Below are positions 44,710 to 52,812 of a DNA stretch of 64,000 nt, one piece after another (the first letter of the stretch is position 1; each line of letters starts with the position of its first letter). Location of the stretch: positions 1-64,000 of the forward strand of contig NZ_SNUG01000003.1 of NCBI RefSeq assembly GCF_012027325.1, in the 5' to 3' direction. Position numbers and translations under genes: made by a program. The notes under the pieces were generated by a model. It was not told the DNA's origin. It ran no database searches and was given only the letters and a program-made list of their open reading frames with translations. This stretch comes from Thermococcus sp. M39 (GTDB lineage: Archaea > Methanobacteriota_B > Thermococci > Thermococcales > Thermococcaceae).

Positions 44710-45582
44710 TTATCCTCTCCTAGTACCTCCATAAATAATTCCAGCCACTATTAAAGCAAGGCCGATTATTGTTGAAATCAAAATCTTCTCCCCTACTGCA
44801 AAGTGAATTATAATCAGAGAGATGAACGGGGTTAGGTAAACAAGGTTTGCTATTTGGGCTGTTGTTTCTGATAGTTCCAGCGCTTTAAGCCACAAGAGAA
44901 AAGTAATGCCCATTTCAAAGGCACCTATGTAGACTGCACCAGCTAAGCCTTTAAGGGGAGGGAATGTAAGACCATGAACGAGGAGTACAAAAACTAAAGT
45001 GTAAATAAAACCAAAGGCAAAGTTAAAGAACATTTTAATCACTGCCTCTCTTTCATCTTTTAGATTCAAAATCCAATAAGTTGCCCAAATCAGTGCGCTC
45101 ATTAAACCCAAGAAAGCTCCGTAAGGATTAGCAAACTTAAGAGCTGCTATATTTCCCCGCGTAGAAATTATCAAGACCCCACAAAAGCTGATGAGAACAC
45201 CTAAAAAGTTTCTAAGCCTAACTTTTTGTTTCAGTAATGGAACTGAAAGCAAAGTCAGCATTATTGGCCAAGTATAGTTCAAAGCCTGAGCCTCCTGAGC
45301 TGGGAGGAGGGAATACGCTTTGAAAAGGACGAGGTAGTAGAGGAAAGGGTTGATTAATCCGAGAACTACCGAGTATCTGTGAGCAGACAATTCTTTCAAG
45401 GCATGAACTTTTCCCTGAACTGCAGTCAAAATAGAAAATATGAGCAGAGATGCTAGTGAGGCATAGAGCAGAAGATTTGCATAGTCAAGATATCTAAGGG
45501 AGAGCTTAAAGGCTGAGGCAATAGTTGACCACAGCAACACTGCAAGGAAGGCATAGAGATAAGCTGATTTTTGAGTGCTCAT
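44710..45582 (-). CDS. EamA/DMT family transporter
   Basis: Ten-helix membrane protein of 290 residues made of two EamA repeats, ending in KILISTIIGLALIVAGIIYG. The family exports amino acids and metabolites. It is divergent from an ACT-domain regulator with a 23-base perfect palindrome between them, which suggests control by amino acid level. Start ATG with AT-rich leader; TATA-like CCTTATAACT lies about 25 bases upstream, so the leader is very short. Substrate not determined. Confidence 0.88.
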   Translation of the reverse strand: MSTQKSAYLYAFLAVLLWSTIASAFKLSLRYLDYANLLLYASLASLLIFSILTAVQGKVHALKELSAHRYSVVLGLINPFLYYLVLFKAYSLLPAQEAQALNYTWPIMLTLLSVPLLKQKVRLRNFLGVLISFCGVLIISTRGNIAALKFANPYGAFLGLMSALIWATYWILNLKDEREAVIKMFFNFAFGFIYTLVFVLLVHGLTFPPLKGLAGAVYIGAFEMGITFLLWLKALELSETTAQIANLVYLTPFISLIIIHFAVGEKILISTIIGLALIVAGIIYGGTRRG

Positions 45583-45601
45583 GCATGTTAATGCGTAGAG
45601 C

Positions 45602-45702
45602 AGAGTTATAAGGATTATTCGATCCTCTATTCGACATTAAGAGAGCAAAACACTCATTTGATCAAACTTTCTTAAAGTTTGATGGGGAAAAGGTTTAAAT
45701 AT
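45602..45702. promoter_or_regulatory. Divergent promoters around a 23-base palindrome
   Basis: 45661-45683 is a perfect inverted repeat, ATCAAACTTT-ctt-AAAGTTTGAT (10-3-10). On the plus strand it is followed by TATA box GGTTTAAATATG (about 45691-45702) of the ACT regulator. On the minus strand CCTTATAACT near 45605-45614 serves the EamA gene. The palindrome is placed upstream of the TATA box, where an activator or an autoregulator would bind. Confidence 0.65.
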
Positions 45703-45738
45703 GCATTTCTACACATTTGTGAGTAAGAGGTGGCAAAA

Positions 45739-46332
45739 ATGATGCTCATATTAGAAGCTTACTTTAAGAATTATCCGGCAAGAAAAAAAGTTGCGGAGTT
45801 TTTATTTGAGAACGGGTTGAGTGTTAAGAACGGGAAGATATATCTAAGAAACGTAGAGGTTCCAATCAGTGAATTATCAAGGGTTATTGGAGTAAACAGA
45901 AAGATAATCTATCATACCATCGAATACATTGAGAAAACTTATCCGCTGAAGCTAATCTTCGAGCGATTAACTCCTCTGCCAAGCCTAATTGATGTTGCTC
46001 CAATAATGGGCTGGGAAGTTCTTGAAATTGAATTTGAAAAAGACCTCTACTCTCAAGCAATTTCAAGCATTCTCCAGATTCTCTCAAAAAACAATGTTCC
46101 GATAATGGAAATCTTCAGCAGGAACTTGAGAGATGAAGACAGCAAAGCATACATAGTTATAGACGGAACTCTGCCAGTTGATGTATTTGTAAAAATCAAA
46201 GACATACCCGGATTCAAAAAGCTCATCCTCCACACGCCAGAGAAGAGGAAAGAAAACTTTGTGTGTGCCTATTGTGAAGTGCGATATTGCCCAAAGAAAG
46301 TGATGTTGGAAAAAACTGGTGCAAAATCTTAG
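45739..46332 (+). CDS. Predicted amino acid-responsive regulator (HTH + ACT, COG2150-like)
   Basis: A 197-residue protein: N-terminal helix-turn-helix ([29 protein letters not shown], residues about 35-65), central ACT-like domain ([27 protein letters not shown]...), and a C-terminal cysteine motif CAYCEVRYC, maybe a metal site. Start at ATG 45739 with GAGGTGG before it. Fits COG2150, regulators of amino acid metabolism with an ACT domain. Probably binds the palindrome just upstream. Ends sharing TTAG with the acylphosphatase stop. Confidence 0.8.
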   Translation: MMLILEAYFKNYPARKKVAEFLFENGLSVKNGKIYLRNVEVPISELSRVIGVNRKIIYHTIEYIEKTYPLKLIFERLTPLPSLIDVAPIMGWEVLEIEFEKDLYSQAISSILQILSKNNVPIMEIFSRNLRDEDSKAYIVIDGTLPVDVFVKIKDIPGFKKLILHTPEKRKENFVCAYCEVRYCPKKVMLEKTGAKS

Positions 46333-46604
46333 CCAACAACTCTAAATCCCTTTTCTCCCTTTGGCTCTTCCCATTTTATCTCGACCCTTGTAACTCTTGC
46401 AAACGGTGGGCCTTGATGTGCCCAACCAATTAACGCTTCAACTCTCTCCCTTTCTCCTTCTATTACAGCTTCAACACTCCCATCGGGTAAGTTTCTGACC
46501 CAGCCATTTACTCCAAGTTTTCTTGCCTCCCTCTGCATGCTCCATCTAAAGCCAACCCCCTGAACCCTGCCATAAATCCTTAGGTGTGCTCTTACAATTT
46601 CCAT
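46329..46604 (-). CDS. acyP: Acylphosphatase
   Basis: Hydrolyses acylphosphates; 91 residues, the normal size. Catalytic motif [17 protein letters not shown] holds the arginine (second R of GFR) and [17 protein letters not shown] contains the catalytic asparagine. A Thermococcales-typical thermostable small enzyme, single gene, with TATA-like AACTTAAATC sequence about 40 bases upstream. No oddities. Confidence 0.95.
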   Translation of the reverse strand: MEIVRAHLRIYGRVQGVGFRWSMQREARKLGVNGWVRNLPDGSVEAVIEGERERVEALIGWAHQGPPFARVTRVEIKWEEPKGEKGFRVVG

Positions 46605-46675
46605 CTCAACCCCCGATAAAAATAACTCAACGTAAGATTTAAGTTTATCCTTAGGAGGTTATAAATGGTGGTAGC

Positions 46676-46990
46676 ATGAGTGATATGATACTTGTTTACA
46701 CAACATTCCCGGACTGGGAGAGTGCAGAAAGGATTGTAAAAGAGCTTTTGGAGAAGAAGCTCATAGCGTGTGCTAATCTAAGAGAGCACAAAGCCTTCTA
46801 CTGGTGGGAGGGAAAAATAGAGGAGGACAACGAAGTCGGTGCAATTCTTAAGACAAAAGTTGAGCTTTGGGACGAGCTTAAAAAGGAACTCAAGGAAAAG
46901 CACCCCTACACAGTTCCAGCAATAATTAGGATTGATATAGACACCGTAAATAAAGAATACCTCAAGTGGCTGTTAGAGGTTACAAAATGA
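46676..46990 (+). CDS. cutA: CutA1 family protein
   Basis: Trimeric ferredoxin-like fold protein of 104 residues linked to divalent cation tolerance. Motifs: [29 protein letters not shown] and [30 protein letters not shown] lies before ATG 46676; ATG 46685 (MILVYTT) is an alternative start. Its stop overlaps the DUF99 start (ATGA). Metal handling is known for the family but a precise role is unsettled. Confidence 0.93.
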   Translation: MSDMILVYTTFPDWESAERIVKELLEKKLIACANLREHKAFYWWEGKIEEDNEVGAILKTKVELWDELKKELKEKHPYTVPAIIRIDIDTVNKEYLKWLLEVTK

Positions 46991-47574
46991 TTAGGAAGGT
47001 AAAACCTCAAATTAGGGTTATTGGTTTTGATGACGGCACTTTTTCTTTTAAATCCAAAATCGAGAGGGACAAAACTATTCTGATTGGAGTTGTCATGAAA
47101 GGCTCTCAAGAAGTTGTCGGAATTTTGGTAAGATGGATTGAAGTTGATGGGAGAGACGCAACAGAAAAGATGATTGACTCCATTGTAAACTCCCGCTTTA
47201 AAGATCTGAGAGTCATAATGCTAAAGGGCATAACCTATGCTGGTTTTAACATTGTTGATATAGAAAAGCTCAGCAAGGAGACAGGTCTGCCGGTGATTGT
47301 CGTCATTAGAAAAAGACCAGATTTAAAAGCTATGGAAGATGCTCTGAGAAAGCATTTCCCGGATGCTGAAGAGAGGATTAAGCTACTGAGAAAAGGTGGA
47401 GAGGTGAGAGAACTAATACCAGAGAGGCTGTTCTATCAAGCTTATGGACTTGAACCAAAAACAGCAGAAGAGATAATCAAAATAACCCAGAAGAGCTCTC
47501 TAATTCCCGAGCCTCTTAGGTTAGCTCACATGATAGCCTCAGCAGTCATGACCGGGGAGTCGAAGAAGGAGTAG
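46987..47574 (+). CDS. DUF99/UPF0215 family protein
   Basis: Archaeal family related in fold to endonuclease V; 195 residues. N-terminal [13 protein letters not shown] and [19 protein letters not shown] give the acidic residues of a possible metal site; [26 protein letters not shown] is the RNase H-like core strand-helix. I take the ATG at 46987, overlapping the cutA stop, rather than an in-frame one inside cutA. Function unproven. Confidence 0.88.
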   Translation: MIRKVKPQIRVIGFDDGTFSFKSKIERDKTILIGVVMKGSQEVVGILVRWIEVDGRDATEKMIDSIVNSRFKDLRVIMLKGITYAGFNIVDIEKLSKETGLPVIVVIRKRPDLKAMEDALRKHFPDAEERIKLLRKGGEVRELIPERLFYQAYGLEPKTAEEIIKITQKSSLIPEPLRLAHMIASAVMTGESKKE

Positions 47575-47665
47575 ATTCCTTTCGCCGCATTGATTGAATT
47601 TTTGTTCTGAACGGTCCTTCAATGGCTTCTTCCTAATAAGGTTGTTGAAATCTCCTAGGATACCA

Positions 47666-47680
47666 AACCTTTATATAACC
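47666..47680 (+). promoter_or_regulatory. Promoter of SRP RNA
   Basis: AAACCTTTATATAACC is a strong BRE/TATA element (TATA core about 47671-47678), placed about 25 bases before the 5' end of the SRP RNA at 47700. No gene lies between the DUF99 stop and this box. Confidence 0.8.
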
Positions 47681-47699
47681 CTCACATCTATTTTTAAAT

Positions 47700-48016
47700 G
47701 GCGGCGGACTAGGCCGGGGGGTTCGGCGTCCCCTGTAACCCGAAACCGTCGATATGCGGGGGCCGAAGCCCGAGGGGCGGTTCCTGAATCCAGCGGCGGA
47801 AGCCGGGGTAAACAATGAGCCCTCGTCCCACGGGGCCGGCGGTGGGCGAGGCGGAGCTGAAGGGCTCCGCTAACGCCCTTTGCCCGCCGAACCCCGCAAG
47901 GCCCGGAAGGGAGCAGCGGTAGGCGGGACGTTCGGCGCTCGTGGGGTAGCGGGGGCGAGGGAGTCCCGGTGGAAGCCGCTGGAGGAGGGTTCCCACCCTC
48001 GGGCGTGTCCGCCGCC
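47700..48016 (+). ncRNA. ffs: Signal recognition particle 7S RNA
   Basis: About 317 bases of strongly GC-rich sequence in an AT-rich genome, as expected for structural RNA of a hyperthermophile. The ends pair: 5' GGCGGCGGAC with 3' GTCCGCCGCC. Near the 5' end GGGGGGTTCGGCGTCCCC and GTAACCCGAAACCGTC form the Alu domain hairpins. In the S domain, GGCCCGGAAGGGAGCAGCGGT contains the conserved helix 8 asymmetric loop (AGCAG / GGAAGG) that binds SRP54. SRP19 is encoded at 39.3 kb. Confidence 0.95.
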
Positions 48017-48096
48017 GTAAGAATTCTCTTGCTTTACAATTAACGAGGCAAAACTTATTAAACGGTGAACTCCCTTTTAGCACTTAGGTGTAAAAA

Positions 48097-48996
48097 ATGC
48101 TGAGCGTTGAACTTGCTAAGCTTAAGCTTGAGAATCCTCTCATCTTAGCTTCTGGTGTCGCAGATATGACTCCTGATTTGCTTAGGCGGGCACACAAGGA
48201 AGGAGCTGGAGCTGTTGTGACAAAATCAATTGGGGTTGAGCCTAGAAAAGGTTACGATAATCCCACGATAGTTGAGCTCCCCTACGGCTTGATTAATGCC
48301 ATGGGACTTCCAAATCCAGGCTGGAAAGCTTTTTACGAGGAATTCAAAAATGAGGAATTTGATTTCCCAGTGATAGTTTCAATCTTTGGAAAAGACGAGA
48401 AGGAGTTTGCATTCTTAGCTGAAAAGCTGAGCGAAGTTGCAGATGCCTTTGAGCTTAATTTAAGCTGTCCTCATGCCAAAGGTTACGGCATGGAAATTGG
48501 GCAGAACCCAGAGATGGTGTATAAAGTCGTCAAAGCCGTTAAAGATGCAACAGATAAACCGGTAATAGCGAAGCTGACTCCGAACATTGACGACATAACT
48601 AAAATCGGACTAGCAGCAGAAAAAGCGGGAGCTGATGCAGTCTCCGCAATTAACACAGTCAAAGCTATTGCAATTGATATCTACGCAAGAAAGCCAATTT
48701 TGAGCAACAAGGTCGGCGGTTATTCTGGGCCAGGAATTAAACCAATTGCTTTAAGGGCTGTCTATGATTTAGCAAAAGCTCTGGACATTGACATCATCGG
48801 AATTGGAGGAATAACGACATGGCAAGATGCAGTTGAATTCCTAATGGTAGGTGCAAAGGCTCTACAAATTGGGACTGCTGTCTCATTGAGAGGATTTAAA
48901 GTTTTTAAAGAAATCAGCGAAGGAATAGAGAGATTTTTAAAGGAAGAAGGGTTTAATAGCATAGATGAGATAATAGGAATAGCTTTGGAGGGATAA
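48097..48996 (+). CDS. pyrD: Dihydroorotate dehydrogenase, class 1B catalytic subunit
   Basis: Pyrimidine biosynthesis enzyme with FMN, 299 residues. The catalytic cysteine is in FELNLSCPHAKGYG, and GIGGITTWQDAVEFLMVGAKALQIGTA is the phosphate-binding end of the TIM barrel. Class 1B enzymes pair with PyrK, which is not next to it here. TATA-like ACTTATTAAACG lies about 45 bases upstream. Followed after 3 bases by queC, so the two may form one transcript. Confidence 0.94.
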   Translation: MLSVELAKLKLENPLILASGVADMTPDLLRRAHKEGAGAVVTKSIGVEPRKGYDNPTIVELPYGLINAMGLPNPGWKAFYEEFKNEEFDFPVIVSIFGKDEKEFAFLAEKLSEVADAFELNLSCPHAKGYGMEIGQNPEMVYKVVKAVKDATDKPVIAKLTPNIDDITKIGLAAEKAGADAVSAINTVKAIAIDIYARKPILSNKVGGYSGPGIKPIALRAVYDLAKALDIDIIGIGGITTWQDAVEFLMVGAKALQIGTAVSLRGFKVFKEISEGIERFLKEEGFNSIDEIIGIALEG

Positions 48997-48999
48997 AAA

Positions 49000-49719
49000 A
49001 TGAAAAGAGCAGTTGTCTTATTTAGCGGTGGTCTAGACTCAACAGCTTGCCTATACTGGGCAAAGAAAAATTATGATGAAGTCATCATGCTCACAATAAA
49101 CTATGGCAGCAATGAGGAGAAAGCAACAAACAAGGTAGCAAAGTTCTTCTCAAAAGAGCTGAATGTTCCACTTAAAATTATCAAACTCGACTTTTTAGAG
49201 GAGTTCTCCAAGCTTAGGGGGACTACATTAGTTGGAGGGGAAACGCCAAAAGTCACAGCAAAGGATTTAGAGAGCATGGAAGTTGCTCAAGAAACAGCTA
49301 AAAGCGTTTGGGTTCCAGCGAGAAATGTTGTGTTAATCTCCATAGCTGCTTCGCTTTTAGATGCCCTAGGAGGGGGAGACATAATAGTCGGCTTCAACGC
49401 TGAGGAAGGAGCGACTTTTCCCGATAATACCCCAGAGTTCGTTGAAGAGATGAACGAGATGCTGAGGTATGGAGCATTGAGTGAGGTTAAAGTTGTTGCA
49501 CCTCTCATTGATCTTGACAAGAAAGGCATCGCAAGGCTTTTGAAAGAGCTAAATGCAAAATATGAGTACTCAAACTCATGCTACATGCCGAAAGGGTTTA
49601 CAGAGGATGGGAAGCCAATTCACTGCGGAGAATGTGAGAGTTGCGTGAGGAGGCATCGCGGACTAATCGAAGGGATTGGAGATGACAAGACAGTTTATGC
49701 AGTTGAGCCTAAAATTTGA
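49000..49719 (+). CDS. queC: 7-cyano-7-deazaguanine synthase QueC
   Basis: Makes preQ0, the precursor of archaeosine in tRNA; 239 residues. PP-loop [10 protein letters not shown] (residues 9-18) binds ATP, and four cysteines in SNSCYMP and [12 protein letters not shown] bind zinc. GGAGGGATAAAA before ATG overlaps the pyrD end. T-rich sequence CCCTTTTTCTATTCTTCTGTTCTTTTG follows the stop. Confidence 0.94.
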   Translation: MKRAVVLFSGGLDSTACLYWAKKNYDEVIMLTINYGSNEEKATNKVAKFFSKELNVPLKIIKLDFLEEFSKLRGTTLVGGETPKVTAKDLESMEVAQETAKSVWVPARNVVLISIAASLLDALGGGDIIVGFNAEEGATFPDNTPEFVEEMNEMLRYGALSEVKVVAPLIDLDKKGIARLLKELNAKYEYSNSCYMPKGFTEDGKPIHCGECESCVRRHRGLIEGIGDDKTVYAVEPKI

Positions 49720-49725
49720 ATACCC

Positions 49726-49752
49726 TTTTTCTATTCTTCTGTTCTTTTGATA
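49726..49752 (+). terminator. T-rich terminator after queC
   Basis: A cluster of T runs (CCCTTTTTCTATTCTTCTG and TTCTTTTG) begins a few bases after the queC stop; no hairpin. It separates pyrD-queC from the next regulator promoter. Confidence 0.45.
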
Positions 49753-49830
49753 CTTACTGGGACTTAGAAAGGTTAACAAAACTATTTACAAACGTAAGTA
49801 TTTACTTGCATAGTTCAAGGCATACAAATC

Positions 49831-49926
49831 AATTTACAAAAAAGGAATTATAGGACTTTATTTTGCGATATTTCAAATATCTCAACCTTTTGTTAAAAAC
49901 TAAGCTATAGGAAAAGAGTTTTATAC
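49831..49926 (+). promoter_or_regulatory. Regulator promoter sharing a module with fdhA
   Basis: 49856-49923 matches the fdhA promoter block (16041-15974 on the minus strand) at 58 of 68 bases without gaps, by hand alignment; weaker likeness extends about 30 bases further upstream. Inside, 49884-49900 reads AACcttttGTTaaaAAC, the reverse of a perfect SurR consensus, in the same orientation to transcription as at fdhA. TATA candidate GTTTTATAC (49918-49926) follows. Positions 49753-49830 show nothing I can name. Confidence 0.75.
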
Positions 49927-49981
49927 AAAAACTCCTGGGATAATGTGAAGATTATGACTTGACAAATGGGAGGTGAAAATG

Positions 49982-50452
49982 ATGGGAGAGAATGTGAAGC
50001 TTACATCAAAGCAAATTGAGCTTTTAAGAAAGTTATATAATGAAGGAAAGCCTATTGAGGTCCATACTGTTGAAAAAAGCCAAGAAGAACTTGCAAGAGA
50101 ACTCAAAGTTACGAGACAGGCATTGAGCTTTCACCTGAAGACCTTAAAAGAGATTGGATATATAAGAACAGGGAGAGGGTTCATAGATTTGACCAGAAAA
50201 GCAGTCGAGTTTCTTGAGAACGGCAAAAACAACAAAGCTTTTATCTTTGTAAAAATAGACCCAACAAAAAGAAAAGAAGTCTATGAGGAGATAAAGGAGC
50301 TTAACGGAATAAGGGCATATAGGGTTACTGGAAACATAGACATAGTGATTGAAGTTGACAGGACAAGATTTGAGGAAATTCTCGATAAGGTATCCTCGAT
50401 TGATGGAGTCAGAGAGACAATAACCCACTTTATAATTGAACCAATTGCCTAA
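49982..50452 (+). CDS. Lrp/AsnC-like transcriptional regulator
   Basis: A 156-residue regulator with an N-terminal winged helix (SQEELARELKVTRQALSFHLKTLKEIGYIRTGRGFIDLT, about residues 33-72) and a C-terminal RAM effector domain (AFIFVKIDPTKRKEVYEEIKEL... ITHFIIEPIA). GGGAGGTG lies six bases before ATG 49982 (ATG 49979 is the alternative). Its promoter module is shared with the fdhA operon, so it probably belongs to the same regulon and may bind both. Ends tail-to-tail with the THUMP gene, stops sharing CTAA. Confidence 0.88.
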   Translation: MGENVKLTSKQIELLRKLYNEGKPIEVHTVEKSQEELARELKVTRQALSFHLKTLKEIGYIRTGRGFIDLTRKAVEFLENGKNNKAFIFVKIDPTKRKEVYEEIKELNGIRAYRVTGNIDIVIEVDRTRFEEILDKVSSIDGVRETITHFIIEPIA

Positions 50453-50943
50453 AGCTCAACCTCCTTTTTAATTATCTCTTCTGGCCTTATAACGCTTATT
50501 GCAGTTCTGTTTCCTAAGACCTCAATCCATACGTACCAATCTGGATTGTCCAAGTTAACTTGTACATTCAAGCTTTCCTTAATTTTTGCACCAAGCTCGA
50601 TCTCTATTTCCTTGCTTGAGCGTATCCAGTTTCCTCTTCTCTTGCAGCGAACGGCAAAGCTTTCTCCTTCTTTAATTCTAGCTTTTGCGAGCTTAAATCC
50701 TTCTTCAATGATATCCTCCTTTTTGCTTCTAACCCACTTTTCCAAGGGAACTATCTTGAAGATTGCAGTCGTCTCAAAATCTCTCAAAATTCTTAAAGCT
50801 TCCTCTTTTGGCAGAGGAGTTTTAACGATTAAAACCCCTCTCCACTTCGTTCTCCTAATTTTGACATCTCCCAATGCCCACTCAAGCTCAAGGGAAGCAT
50901 CACCTTCTCTGCCCGAGGGCACAGTGATGAGTAGCGTTGCCAT
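50449..50943 (-). CDS. THUMP domain protein
   Basis: RNA-binding protein of 164 residues; the THUMP core is FKLAKARIKEGESFAVRCKRRGNW followed by LGAKIKESLNVQVNLDNPDWYVWIEVLG. No catalytic domain is attached, so it resembles Tan1-type adaptor proteins that present tRNA to a modification enzyme. ATG 50943 follows GGGGGTGAAAAG; an upstream ATG is in frame. The partner enzyme is not in the window. Confidence 0.87.
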   Translation of the reverse strand: MATLLITVPSGREGDASLELEWALGDVKIRRTKWRGVLIVKTPLPKEEALRILRDFETTAIFKIVPLEKWVRSKKEDIIEEGFKLAKARIKEGESFAVRCKRRGNWIRSSKEIEIELGAKIKESLNVQVNLDNPDWYVWIEVLGNRTAISVIRPEEIIKKEVEL

Positions 50944-51004
50944 CTTTTCACCCCCTATGGACAAGCTTTTATATCTCTATTGAAATTTAAAGTTGGTGGG
51001 TAAA

Positions 51005-52213
51005 ATGGAAAGATCGAGCACACTTAAAGTTTACCCCTCTCCTTCCTATGAGGTCTATGGCTTATCGAGGAACCCATTCGGAGAGTTGGCAAGCGAGGGC
51101 ATTGAGGATATAGAGAGCATTCACGTTTATCAAGAGGTCGACATGAAGCTGTCAATGATAATCTCCGAAGTCATAGGAAACAGAAGCTCAATTGCCTTTT
51201 CTATCGTTGGGCCTTTGGGAATGGGAAAGACTCAGAGGCTGAAAAGCATTGCCAAGGCTATAAGCGAGCAGGGAGGAAAAGCTATCTACGTCAAAGTTGA
51301 TACCAACGACATTTTGAAAATCACAAGGGATATATTCAACTCGATGAAGCCCCCAAAGAGTAAGACGAACATATTCCTAGAAAATCTCTCAAGGAAGCTT
51401 GGCTTCATCGACCGCTTGGAGAAGATGCTCTCATCTACCCAAGAGTATAAATCGAGGGATATTGCCGAGATGCTGACGAAAGAGCTGAACAGATATCAAT
51501 ACTCCGCTCTTCTCTTGGATGAACTCGAGAACATGCGGACTGCAAGAGAGCACGAAAAGATTCAGTTCTTTGAGATGTTAAGGCACTTCATAAGCAACAT
51601 GCCTCAAGGATGTATAGTTGCATTTGCATGTATTCCAGAGGCATATGAAGAATATACAAAGATTTTCCCGGCATTTTTCATGCGTCTGCACTATGAATTC
51701 AAGCTCAGACCTATGAGTCTTGAGGAGACATTTGAGCTCGTTAAGAAGAGGCTGAACAAAGTGAGGATTAGGGATACCGATGATCCAATTTATCCTTTCA
51801 CAGAGGGAGCAATAAAGCTCATCCATGAACTTGGAAAAGGAAATCCAAGGCAGATTTTGAGACTGCTTCATTATGTATTAAGTGAGGCCAGCAAACATAA
51901 GTTCGACCCAATTGACGATTATGTTGTTACAACAATCCTTGAAGAGCCAAAGAGCCTGGAAGAATACCTCACAAGGATTCCAAAGGAGTATAGAGATTTG
52001 ATTGAAGCAATAGTTTACAAATTTAATGGAGGACCAGTCAGCTACATCCAGATTGCAAAGGAGGTTAAAAAGCCGGGCATTCAAGCTTATGAGCAGCTTG
52101 AAGAGCTTATAAGGCTCGGTTTCCTTGTCGGCGATCCAAAAGGAAACTACAAGGTTCCAGACTACGTGAGAAGGTTCTTAGAGGAAGAGAGGACAGAGGA
52201 GGAAAACAAATGA
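51005..52213 (+). CDS. ORC/Cdc6-like AAA+ ATPase
   Basis: A 402-residue protein with AAA+ core: Walker A GPLGMGKTQ (about residues 66-74), Walker B LLLDELENM, sensor-2-like GNPRQILRLLHYVLSEA, and a C-terminal winged helix (GGPVSYIQIAKEVKKPGIQAYEQLEELIRLGFLVGD). The plan is that of archaeal Orc1/Cdc6 paralogues, but Walker A departs from the usual form and no origin repeats are nearby, so an origin role is not supported. ATG 51005 follows GGTGGGTAAA. CTTTTATATC near 50968-50977 is the TATA box. Next gene overlaps by four bases. Confidence 0.8.
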   Translation: MERSSTLKVYPSPSYEVYGLSRNPFGELASEGIEDIESIHVYQEVDMKLSMIISEVIGNRSSIAFSIVGPLGMGKTQRLKSIAKAISEQGGKAIYVKVDTNDILKITRDIFNSMKPPKSKTNIFLENLSRKLGFIDRLEKMLSSTQEYKSRDIAEMLTKELNRYQYSALLLDELENMRTAREHEKIQFFEMLRHFISNMPQGCIVAFACIPEAYEEYTKIFPAFFMRLHYEFKLRPMSLEETFELVKKRLNKVRIRDTDDPIYPFTEGAIKLIHELGKGNPRQILRLLHYVLSEASKHKFDPIDDYVVTTILEEPKSLEEYLTRIPKEYRDLIEAIVYKFNGGPVSYIQIAKEVKKPGIQAYEQLEELIRLGFLVGDPKGNYKVPDYVRRFLEEERTEEENK

Positions 52214-52740
52214 ACTACGAGGAGCATGTTCTTGGAGGTATAATCACTTATCCTCTAGTCATTTTAATTGCTTCTCTTCTTAAAGTTTACCTAAATGTGC
52301 CGTTTCAGCTAAGTGCTATGGCCATGATGCTTGGATATGCTTTCTATGTTCTGGGTAGTGATTTGCCAGATATAGACCATCCAGATGCCATCATCCACAA
52401 AGGTACAAAGCCTCTAGTAGCAGTTGCCATAGGTTCATCAGCTTTTCTAAAGCTCAAAGACATCACATTGACAAGCTATGACTGGGCAAATCTCACTATA
52501 GCATGGGCCATATCCTCATTCGTGGCTTTTGCCTCTTGGTATGTCTTCTCAGCAGTAATACCCAGGCACAGAGGCATAGTACACTCTATAGGCTTTGGAA
52601 TTATTTATGGAATTGTCTCCTTTTTGGTAGTAGTTTATGGCCTGGGGCTGAAGCTTGAGGAGGGAGCATTCATAGGATTCGCGGCATTTATGGGCTACTT
52701 GCTGCATTTAATTCTAGACAAGCATATTAAACTGATTTAG
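52210..52740 (+). CDS. YdjM/DUF457-type membrane metal-dependent hydrolase family protein
   Basis: Membrane protein of 176 residues with about four helices and conserved histidines typical of the family: YEEHVLGGIITYP, GSDLPDIDHPDA, PRHRGIVHSIG and HLILDKHIK. These His/Asp motifs suggest a metal site, but biochemical function is unknown. Translationally coupled to the ORC-like ATPase (ATGA overlap). Confidence 0.82.
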   Translation: MNYEEHVLGGIITYPLVILIASLLKVYLNVPFQLSAMAMMLGYAFYVLGSDLPDIDHPDAIIHKGTKPLVAVAIGSSAFLKLKDITLTSYDWANLTIAWAISSFVAFASWYVFSAVIPRHRGIVHSIGFGIIYGIVSFLVVVYGLGLKLEEGAFIGFAAFMGYLLHLILDKHIKLI

Positions 52741-52812
52741 GGTAAATTACACAAATTTGTCCAATAATGCTTTTAAATTGTTCAATTAAGAAGCAGTTTG
52801 GAGGTGAGAAAG

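Noticed and set aside
47709-48083. Open frames on both strands within the GC-rich block at 47.7-48.1 kb
   Set aside because: They lie in the SRP 7S RNA; GC-rich structural RNA gives chance open frames.
51005-52213. Replication origin next to the ORC-like gene
   Set aside because: No clustered origin recognition boxes or AT-rich unwinding element beside it, and the ATPase departs from true Orc1/Cdc6.
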